In this document: positions 1 through 5,355 of the stretch, one piece after another
How positions within the stretch are numbered: position 1 is the stretch's first letter
Layout of the letters: each line of letters opens with the position of its first letter
Origin: an uncultured Saprospiraceae bacterium
GTDB lineage: Bacteria > Bacteroidota > Bacteroidia > Chitinophagales > Saprospiraceae
Length of the DNA: 6,585 nucleotides
Direction: 5' to 3'
NCBI GenBank assembly: GCA_937930625.1
Contig: CALHBW010000497.1
Location: 1 to 6,585, forward strand
Notes under the pieces: generated by a model
Databases searched by the model: none
What the model was told of the DNA's origin: nothing
What the model saw: only the letters and a program-made list of their open reading frames with translations
Program-made: the position numbers and the translations under genes

Positions 1-53
1 TGATTATCAGAGTAATAGAATCATCGTCCAATTTAGACCTCCCAAAACAGAAT

Positions 54-208
54 GTCTTTCTGAATTTATTTCAGAATCTCCCGAACGACAAGCACAATAC
101 TGAATGTGAGCTAAAATTTTGCATTTCACTCAAAAACAACAAGTTGGGTGTTTTGTGCGGCATTTGTTTTCTATCACTCGGGGGATACTGAAATAAATTC
201 AGTATGAC
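54..208. repeat. Nested inverted repeat with two small hairpins (REP-like)
   Basis: Two 31-base arms (54-84 and 178-208) are reverse complements at 27 of 31 positions. Each arm is itself a palindrome around CTGAATTTATTTCAG: the left can pair TTCTGAA with TTCAGAA, the right ATACTGAA with TTCAGTAT. Two of the four differences between arms are at paired positions and preserve the small hairpin. Similar 'CTGAA...TTCAG...ATGACG' palindromes are, from general knowledge, frequent between genes in Bacteroidota. The 93 bases between the arms show no recognisable content. Confidence 0.65.
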
Positions 209-312
209 GGTTAATTTTTATTTTTTTTATTTTTGAGATATATTTAAATGATAATCAACGAATTACAAATTAGTTAAATTTTACCGTACGCAAATACGAT
301 ACCTATCGGGAT

Positions 313-443
313 GTAGTACGTGTACAATACATTTGTGTTTTTTTTGTTTAAAAATTTAAAAATCAATAAAATAAGAGCATGTCGCGTCCACCCGCGTCCT
401 ACAACTTTTACATTTTACATTTATTATTTTATATTTTACATTA
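313..443 (+). repeat. AT-rich intergenic repeat, copy 1
   Basis: It begins with GTAGTACGTGTAC (313-325) and contains CGCGTCCTACAACTTTTACA from 393, followed by TTTTACATTTATTATTTTATATTTTACA. The same two blocks, in the same order and orientation and at similar spacing, recur at 4826-4838 and 4906-4926 onward. The DNA between the blocks is AT-rich but not clearly conserved. No coding potential is visible. It may be a non-autonomous element or a structured spacer. Confidence 0.55.
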
Positions 444-445
444 TT

Positions 446-488
446 TTAATTTGAGGATAAAAGTGTCAACTGTAATTTTAAACATGCC
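446..488 (-). repeat. End repeat copy A (GGCATGTTTAG type)
   Basis: Read on the minus strand it starts GGCATGTTTAAAATTACAGT and continues TGACACTTTTATCCTCAAAT. It matches copy D (6405-6447) at 38 of 43 positions, and all five differences are transitions. Shorter matches are the two ends of the 173-bp element at 4936-5108. The GGCATG side is the boundary: flanks outside it share nothing among the copies. It is probably one end of a mobile element, but no partner end is seen to its left inside the window. Confidence 0.6.
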
Positions 489-599
489 AGAAAATAACCA
501 TCAATTTATCCTGCTCTCTCTTTAAAGTTTCATCACAAACCATCGAATGTTGCATCCCATCAAATCAACCAATAAACTCAATCAACCAAATACCCAAAC

Positions 600-3587
600 T
601 CAAAACCGATAAGTCACCGTTCCACTCATCATACGCGGCAAAATCGGGCGTACAAAATATGGATGTGGATTATCGGCGGCGGCATTAGCTGCTATCAGTT
701 CGGGCGTGACATCTTCGGGCGTTTGACCCAGAAAACCAAGCCCGTCGAAGTTCATCAATCCGGCAGAATTGAAAAGATTATTCACCTTGACTGCGAGGCT
801 GATACGCTCCGTAAGCTGTCCTTCTGCTCCGGCATTGAACACGCTGAAATGGGGTAGCGTGAGCGTATTGCGTCGGTTGGCGGCGCGTTCGCCTGTGTAT
901 CGCCAATTGGCAAAAATATTGAAGCGACTCAATCTGTAAGTTGCCGTAAAATCGACCATCATTTTAGGGACATCGCTTACCACATTTCCGCTAAAATCTT
1001 CCGTAAAGTCATCGCTTGGCGCACCTGCTTCGATGGGTTCGCCATTGGCATTCGGGTAAGGGCTAAAGCCCTCTACATTCGGGTCTTCGGGATGTACGTC
1101 ACCAATAAAAATAGGGTCGGCAGTACCATTGATATTATAATAAGTAAAATCGGCAAAACGCGGATTTTGGAGCGTCATACTCAGTCGCAAACTTAGGTTT
1201 TTGACCGGACGCACGATGGCTTCTATCTCCGTACCAAGCGTTTGAATATCATTAAAAGTAGTCGGCGTAAAAACCAAAATCCCGTCCTGTCCCGGCACTA
1301 CGAGTTGGAAAGCCACATCATTCATACGAGAATAAAAACCCGTCAAAAAGAGCGCGAAAGGACGGGTACGGAATTTGACTCCCAATTCGCCCATATATAT
1401 TTTTTCGGTAAATCCTTTTGTAATTTCTTGATTTTCAAAATTTAATATATAATAACCTAATTCGGGTGCTTTATTGCCCCGCGTAAAACGCGCATAAGTG
1501 GCGAGTCCTTCATTCAATTTATAATTTAGCCCCAAAGACCCTGACAGATAGCTATAATTGAATTGATAATCATCGTATTCGCCCGTACCGTAGCGCGTAC
1601 CTGCATCATAAAAAGTTGCATAATTTGCATCAATTCCGTCGGGTATCAGAAATGCACCGCCGAGTACACCCGTTGAGGGCAGCACTTCATTGGCTACATC
1701 ATAACGCTCTTTTTTGCCACTATGAATGACGGTTTCATAACGTAGCCCGGCATCAATAGTGAGTCGCTTGCTTACTTCCCAAACTTCATTACCAAAAAGC
1801 GCGAGTGTCGAGGAAGTTGCTTCATTTTTATTGTATTGCGAACCATAGGCGATGACACCCGTCTGTGGGTCAGAAAAATCGAGCGTACTACGGTCGGGAT
1901 TGTCCGGCTCAAAAAGGTTGGGATGCCCGACATGAAAAGTCCGCGAATTGGCGTTCAAAGTGCCGAGCAGCGCGTCGCCATTCCACAGTATATCTACCAA
2001 AGCCATCGAAGCATACGCGCCCACCGTAAAGCGATGGTCATTGAGTTCTTTGGTCAGTGAAAATTGATTGATAATGTCATGTACATCATTGCGCGAATGT
2101 AGCGCAGCACCCGCATATATTTGATTACCAATGAGATTTATATCGTCATTTTTATTGAATAACACCTCATCCGTAGCGGTATCTGTATAAGTAAAATCAT
2201 TCAAAATGAGATTCACCAAGGGCGGAAAACCGTAAAAATCAAACAAACCCGTCTCGGTATCCAACACCACATTTCCCGCATATTGAAAGTAATTTACTTT
2301 TCCATATGAATATTTTAAATTATTTTTAATAATAAAATCTCTACCAACATCATAACTCAAAGACGAGCCAAAGGATATATTCATCGTCTCCACAGCTCTA
2401 TCCGAATCGTAGCTGCGCGTAGCGGTGGGAGAGGAGAGCCAACGTTCTCCATCGGGAATATTTTCTGCTTGATAATTTGGATAGAATGCACTGTGATTCA
2501 AGTTGAAATTGGCGTAAGTATCGGGGCTTTCAAGCGGAATATCTGTACCTGTACCGACTACGGGAATGTGTCCGTAGCGCGTCACGCGGTCATTCAGAAA
2601 TTTACCGTAAAATTTCAGCTTACCTTTATCGTGCTTACGCATCAGATTGAATTTCAGTTGTCCGCCTACGTTGGCATTGTATGGGAGGTCGCGCGCGCCT
2701 TCATCGAAGCGATAAAATCCGCCGAAATTGGAGTACCAACCCGTCTTATTGAGTGGTCCGCCCATATTAAAATCGGCGCGGGTAAATGGATGCCCATTGC
2801 CCTGCACACCGCCTTGCAATTTGACCAAACCTTCGACTTTATCTGTCCCTTCTTTTGAAATAAAATTGAAAATACCACCCGGCGCATTGCCTGAAGCAAT
2901 GGAGGCACTCCCCCCGCGAATCCCTTCAAAACGCGCCACCGTAGCATCATTACGGTGGTGCATATCCACAAAATTAAATTGATATTGCGTACTCAAAACG
3001 GGCAGCCCGTCCTCCTGCAAAGACACATAATGAAAACCCGGCAAACCACGCGCACCCGACGACAGTCCACGCGCATACACCAGCGAACCAATTTCGCCCG
3101 ACGAACCATCCACAAAAGTACCCGGCACTGCCGCCAACAAATCGCCTGTACCACGCGGACTGCGTTGTTCAATCAAATCGGTATTGAGTGTGGTGATGGC
3201 GACGCTGGATTCGAGTTTGGTGCGTTCATCAAATGCACCTGTGATGATGACCTCTTCCATTTGAAGAGCATCTTCGCCGAGTTGAGCATTGGCTGTGGTC
3301 GTTTTTCCTGCTTCTACGCGCACAGTTTGTTCAGTGGTAGAAAAACCAACGTAGCTCACTTGAAGTGTGTAAGTGTCAGGCGAAATATCGGAAATTAAGT
3401 ACTTGCCATTGACATCGGTGGTCGTACCAATCGTTGTATTTTGCAAGAAAACAGTGGCAGCAATCAATGGCTGTCCGCTTTCATCCGTGACTGTACCGCC
3501 AATTGCACCTGTTTGTTGAGCTGAAAGGGTGTAACTTGTTATTAGTGAGGTTAATACCAACACGGAAAGGCGTATCCAAATTCTCAT
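600..3587 (-). CDS. TonB-dependent outer-membrane receptor with carboxypeptidase-regulatory-like N-terminal domain
   Basis: Predicted 995-residue outer-membrane transporter that would import a ligand using energy from TonB-ExbBD. From ATG at 3587 the order is: signal peptide about 1-23 ending LSA, then mature QQTG; a CarboxypepD_reg-like beta-sandwich about 27-103 (GGTVTDESGQPL, DVNGKY, YVGF); a TonB-box-like EEVIITG at 111-117; a plug about 126-245 (LQEDGLPV, FEGIRGGSASI, NFISKEG); and a 22-strand-type barrel to the end. ARFTRGNKAPEL lies near residue 700 and the C-terminus is TVTYRF, ending in Phe as outer-membrane barrels do. An in-frame GTG at 3641 would add 18 residues ahead of a good signal peptide and overlaps a promoter-like box, so ATG was preferred. 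No susD-like partner is present, and the ligand (siderophore, cobalamin, glycan or other) cannot be told from sequence. The gene lies downstream of the cyclophilin gene on the same strand, about 207 bp away, and may have its own promoter. Confidence 0.93.
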   Translation of the reverse strand: MRIWIRLSVLVLTSLITSYTLSAQQTGAIGGTVTDESGQPLIAATVFLQNTTIGTTTDVNGKYLISDISPDTYTLQVSYVGFSTTEQTVRVEAGKTTTANAQLGEDALQMEEVIITGAFDERTKLESSVAITTLNTDLIEQRSPRGTGDLLAAVPGTFVDGSSGEIGSLVYARGLSSGARGLPGFHYVSLQEDGLPVLSTQYQFNFVDMHHRNDATVARFEGIRGGSASIASGNAPGGIFNFISKEGTDKVEGLVKLQGGVQGNGHPFTRADFNMGGPLNKTGWYSNFGGFYRFDEGARDLPYNANVGGQLKFNLMRKHDKGKLKFYGKFLNDRVTRYGHIPVVGTGTDIPLESPDTYANFNLNHSAFYPNYQAENIPDGERWLSSPTATRSYDSDRAVETMNISFGSSLSYDVGRDFIIKNNLKYSYGKVNYFQYAGNVVLDTETGLFDFYGFPPLVNLILNDFTYTDTATDEVLFNKNDDINLIGNQIYAGAALHSRNDVHDIINQFSLTKELNDHRFTVGAYASMALVDILWNGDALLGTLNANSRTFHVGHPNLFEPDNPDRSTLDFSDPQTGVIAYGSQYNKNEATSSTLALFGNEVWEVSKRLTIDAGLRYETVIHSGKKERYDVANEVLPSTGVLGGAFLIPDGIDANYATFYDAGTRYGTGEYDDYQFNYSYLSGSLGLNYKLNEGLATYARFTRGNKAPELGYYILNFENQEITKGFTEKIYMGELGVKFRTRPFALFLTGFYSRMNDVAFQLVVPGQDGILVFTPTTFNDIQTLGTEIEAIVRPVKNLSLRLSMTLQNPRFADFTYYNINGTADPIFIGDVHPEDPNVEGFSPYPNANGEPIEAGAPSDDFTEDFSGNVVSDVPKMMVDFTATYRLSRFNIFANWRYTGERAANRRNTLTLPHFSVFNAGAEGQLTERISLAVKVNNLFNSAGLMNFDGLGFLGQTPEDVTPELIAANAAADNPHPYFVRPILPRMMSGTVTYRF

Positions 3588-3640
3588 AATACGTGGTTTA
3601 TCGTAACACAAACATTCTTGTCTGTACGTGAAATTTTTCA

Positions 3641-3674
3641 CAAAGTAAGCATTTTGATTTATTTTAATATCAAA
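3641..3674 (-). promoter_or_regulatory. Possible Bacteroidota-type promoter for the receptor gene
   Basis: On the minus strand a TTTG (3671-3674) is followed after 22 bases by TTACTTTG (3641-3648). The Bacteroidota vegetative pattern is TTTG, 17-23 bases, then TAnnTTTG, so the -7 box has one mismatch. A start about 5 bases downstream would leave a leader of roughly 45-50 bases before ATG at 3587 and would exclude the upstream GTG at 3641. It is a pattern match only; AT-rich spacers give such hits by chance. Confidence 0.35.
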
Positions 3675-3725
3675 ATATTGCTAATCATCCTCGTATCAGT
3701 TCTTGAGTGAAATGTTTTGTAACCT

Positions 3726-3794
3726 AACCGTAGCACATGCGTCTCGCTCGTGCAAATAGTACGTGGCGCAAGCCGGAGGCATTACGCTACGGTT
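3726..3794. repeat. 69-bp hairpin element directly after the cyclophilin stop codon
   Basis: A perfect 9-bp inverted repeat, AACCGTAGC (3726-3734) and GCTACGGTT (3786-3794), closes a 51-base loop holding smaller stems (GCAC/GTGC at 3733-3753 and GCC-GGA-GGC around 3772-3780). It is GC-richer than its surroundings and ends one base before the stop codon of the cyclophilin gene (3795-3797 on the plus strand). No T-run follows it in the minus-strand direction, so it is not a classical terminator. It contains TAGTACGTG, a string also found in the AT-rich repeats at 315 and 4828. It may be an inserted repeat or an mRNA 3'-end structure. Confidence 0.5.
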
Positions 3795-4742
3795 TTAATA
3801 TACTTGCCTGATTTTCATGGAAACATTCTTAGTCGGGCGGTCATTTTTGGTTTCGGTAGTAGCAATTTTATCCAATACATCAAAGCCGTCTATGACCATT
3901 CCGAATACGGTATATTCTCTATCGAGTTGAGGTGTGCCGCCCACGTCGAGGTACATGGCACGTTGTTCGGGCGTGTATCGAAAACCGCGTTCGTCTTCTA
4001 TTTTATCGAGCCTTTCATCTGTACAATTATTGCCGTGTACGATATAAAATTGCGAACCGGAGGAAGCTTTTTGAGGATTATTGTCTCGCGCTGCTGCGAG
4101 TGCGCCGCGTACATGCACACGTTGCGGTGAAAATTCTGCCGGAATGGTGTAGCCCGGACTGCCCGTTCCGATACGCCTACTTTGTGATGCGCCGCGCGAT
4201 TCGGGGTCACCGCCTTGCACCATAAAACCCGGAATGACACGATGAAACAAGGTTTCGTCGTAATATTCCTGACCAATTAATTTCAGAAAATTATCGCGAT
4301 GTTCGGGCGTATCATCGTATAATAAGATAGTCATATCGCCAAATTTTGTTTCCAATTTTACGGTGCAATCCTGCGGCGCACGTACCGCGATGTATTGCTG
4401 ATAAACAGTAGATTTCTCTCCTTTTTCGGCTTTTAATGTCACCAAGTAATTTCCTGAATTTTTGTATTGGTGTTGAGGGGAAATAGTATCGGAAACATTG
4501 CCATCGCCAAAATCCCATTCGTAGCTATCAGCACCCGTCGAAGTATTGTCAAACCTAACCATTGCGGGGGCATTATACGTTGTATTTAAATGGGTGAATG
4601 AAGCCTTCGGCACACCGCAACCGCATAAGACGAGAGAGGTGAGACAAGAGACGAGGAGTAAGCGGTTGATGGTTGATGGTTGACGGTGGACGGCGTACCA
4701 ACTATGAACCATGAACTTTGAACTATAAATTTTACGAAACAT
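3795..4742 (-). CDS. Lipoprotein PKD domain / cyclophilin-type peptidyl-prolyl cis-trans isomerase
   Basis: Predicted envelope lipoprotein of 315 residues that isomerises X-Pro bonds. Numbered from ATG at 4742: hydrophobic signal LLLVSCLTSLVLCGC with lipobox LCGC (lipid Cys 42); a PKD-type Ig-like domain about 47-122 with YEWDFGDG at 74-81, HQY at 91-93 and GNYLVTL; then a complete cyclophilin domain about 126-315. The signature FHRVIPGFMVQGGDP starts at 166, with R168 and Q176 at the positions of CypA Arg55 and Gln63; GSQFYI is at 229-234 and YTVFG at 277-281. Gln 272 occupies the place of CypA Trp121, as expected of bacterial forms weakly sensitive to cyclosporin. The insert before QLD (RFTPEQRA-like, here RYTPEQRA) is usual for Bacteroidota. 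Other starts are GTG at 4769 (+9 residues) and ATG at 4712 (-10); the choice is uncertain because none has a clear ribosome site. The N-terminal 30 or so codons lie in repeat-type DNA. The gene diverges from the cyclase gene and precedes the receptor gene. Confidence 0.9.
   Translation of the reverse strand: MFRKIYSSKFMVHSWYAVHRQPSTINRLLLVSCLTSLVLCGCGVPKASFTHLNTTYNAPAMVRFDNTSTGADSYEWDFGDGNVSDTISPQHQYKNSGNYLVTLKAEKGEKSTVYQQYIAVRAPQDCTVKLETKFGDMTILLYDDTPEHRDNFLKLIGQEYYDETLFHRVIPGFMVQGGDPESRGASQSRRIGTGSPGYTIPAEFSPQRVHVRGALAAARDNNPQKASSGSQFYIVHGNNCTDERLDKIEDERGFRYTPEQRAMYLDVGGTPQLDREYTVFGMVIDGFDVLDKIATTETKNDRPTKNVSMKIRQVY
4629..4735 (-). repeat. Low-complexity repeat segment that encodes the cyclophilin signal peptide
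   Basis: On the plus strand this holds GACGAGAGAGGTGAGACAAG (from 4629), then four 7-bp units GGTTGAT, GGTTGAT, GGTTGAC, GGTGGAC (4664-4691), then ACTATGAACCATGAACTTTG-type near-repeats (4701-4727). The first block matches 5271-5293, outside any gene, at 20 of 23 positions. Read on the minus strand in frame, these repeats give HRQPSTINR and LLLVSCLTSLV, that is, the basic and hydrophobic parts of the signal peptide. Such GGTTGAT and GAACCATGAA strings are otherwise typical of spacers. Confidence 0.55.
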
Positions 4743-4935
4743 TAATTTGCGTTTAGATGCTGAATACACTGTAAATTAAATAAATGTAAAATGTAAAATA
4801 ATAAATGTAAAATATAAAAGTGCTTGTAGTACGTGTACGAAGTGTTTTTATTATTATTTTTAATAAATTTAGAACCAATTAAATACGAAAGAAATACGTT
4901 AGCCTCGCGTCCTACAACTTTTACATTTATTATTT

Positions 4936-5108
4936 GGCATGTTTAGAAATGTGGTTGACACTTTTTTCAATGTAGCAAATGCTTCAAATTCAGTAAATCA
5001 CGCAGAGAACGCAGAGGTCGCAGAGATTTGATAATTAACCCTCTGCGAACTCTGCGCGCTCTGCGTGAAAAAAGTGTTAACTACTTTTACGGCAAATCTA
5101 AACATGCC
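4936..5108. mobile_element. 173-bp MITE-like element with inverted ends and 8-bp target duplication
   Basis: The left end (4936-4967) reads GGCATGTTTAGAAATGTGGT then TGACACTTTTTT. The right end (5068-5108), reverse-complemented, reads GGCATGTTTAGA, an interruption of about 9 bases, then GTAGTTAACACTTTTTT. TATTATTT flanks it directly on both sides (4928-4935 and 5109-5116). Inside is a long hairpin (4999-5067) and no credible gene. These are the hallmarks of a non-autonomous element mobilised by a transposase elsewhere. The left end matches copy D at 27 of 29 positions. The family of the mobilising transposase is unknown to me. Confidence 0.68.
4999..5067. repeat. CGCAGAG tandem-repeat hairpin
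   Basis: Two 27-base arms (4999-5025 and 5041-5067) are reverse complements at 24 of 27 positions around a 15-base AT-rich loop. Each arm contains three 9-bp units of the form CGCAGAGNN (CTCTGCGNN on the other arm), so the arms are both tandem and inverted. CTCTGCG/CGCAGAG strings like these are, from general knowledge, common in spacers of several bacterial phyla. Here the hairpin forms the core of the 173-bp element. Confidence 0.7.
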
Positions 5109-5193
5109 TATTATTTTACATTTTATATTTTACATTTCAAAAAAATCAATTTATTCATTCTATCATCATTCCTGAATATGTTTTGAATTGGCT

Positions 5194-5230
5194 TTTGATA
5201 CGTAGATGTTGGAATTTGTGTTTAAATTTG
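5194..5230 (+). promoter_or_regulatory. Possible promoter of the glutaminyl cyclase gene
   Basis: TAAATTTG at 5223-5230 fits the Bacteroidota -7 box TAnnTTTG exactly. The nearest TTTG upstream is at 5194-5197, 25 bases away, slightly beyond the usual spacing. Transcription from here would give a leader of about 120 bases that contains the whole purine/pyrimidine inverted repeat at 5254-5346. The call rests on one box and is weak. Confidence 0.3.
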
Positions 5231-5253
5231 CGGCGCAAGTTCGTTAAAAAATA

Positions 5254-5346
5254 TGAGATGAGAGATATGAGACGAGAGATATGCGACAAGAGAAACAGAA
5301 ATCTCTCCGCTCATCTCACTCGTCTCGCCTCTTTTATCTCTTGTCT
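5254..5346. repeat. Purine-rich / pyrimidine-rich imperfect inverted repeat in the cyclase leader
   Basis: The left part (about 5254-5294) is built of GAGATGAGAGATATGAGACG-type near-repeats and the right part (about 5302-5346) of CTCATCTCACTCGTCTCGCC-type near-repeats, so the two strands of a transcript could pair imperfectly. The block at 5271-5293 matches 4629-4651, inside the cyclophilin gene, at 20 of 23 positions. The segment ends 9 bases before the ATG of the cyclase gene. In the frame of that gene it stays open back to an ATG at 5281. Confidence 0.5.
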
Positions 5347-5355
5347 AATTCAATT

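Larger units (their letters stand above)
1..599. other. Non-coding repeat-bearing region downstream of the receptor gene
   Basis: I see no credible gene here: frames are short and the base composition is strongly AT-rich from about 210 onward. The stretch contains, in order, a nested palindromic repeat (54-208), a poly-T/A-rich segment, a copy of an AT-rich repeat (313-443) and the end repeat called A (446-488). Positions 489-599 hold nothing recognisable. No stem followed by a T-run was found that would clearly terminate the leftward receptor transcript. Confidence 0.75.
4781..5137. repeat. AT-rich inverted repeat, copy 2, interrupted by the 173-bp element
   Basis: The left arm (about 4781-4829) and right arm (4912-4935 continued at 5117-5137) are reverse complements of the type CTACAA...CTTTTA...CATTTATTATTTTACATTTT. 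The interior carries GTAGTACGTGTAC (4826-4838) and CGCGTCCTACAACTTTTACA (from 4906), also found in copy 1. When the 173-bp element and one TATTATTT are removed, the right arm matches the left arm over 22 uninterrupted bases (left-arm positions 4787-4808). There is no coding potential. It occupies most of the divergent spacer upstream of the cyclophilin gene. Confidence 0.6.

Noticed and set aside
2469..2858. A 129-codon plus-strand open frame, and several others, opposite the receptor gene
   Set aside because: They lie antisense to a well-conserved coding sequence, have no recognisable motifs, and reflect its codon composition.
600..3587. SusC-type glycan receptor within a polysaccharide utilisation locus
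   Set aside because: No susD-like gene, glycoside hydrolase or sensor lies nearby, and the plug and barrel motifs look like those of ordinary TonB receptors.
3588..3641. Upstream GTG start for the receptor
   Set aside because: It would place 18 hydrophilic residues in front of a normal signal peptide and overlaps a promoter-like -7 box; ATG at 3587 fits better.
3726..3794. tRNA-like cloverleaf of 69 bases
   Set aside because: The length and outer stem are suggestive, but there is no TPsiC-type GTTCRA motif, no proper anticodon arm and no conserved D-loop residues on either strand.
4999..5067. CRISPR array
   Set aside because: The units are only 9 bp with 2-bp variable parts, and are arranged as an inverted repeat; there are no spacers or cas genes.
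5281..5355. Upstream ATG start for the cyclase
   Set aside because: The added 25 residues are encoded by repeat DNA and would bury the signal peptide; ATG at 5356 gives a standard lipoprotein N-terminus.
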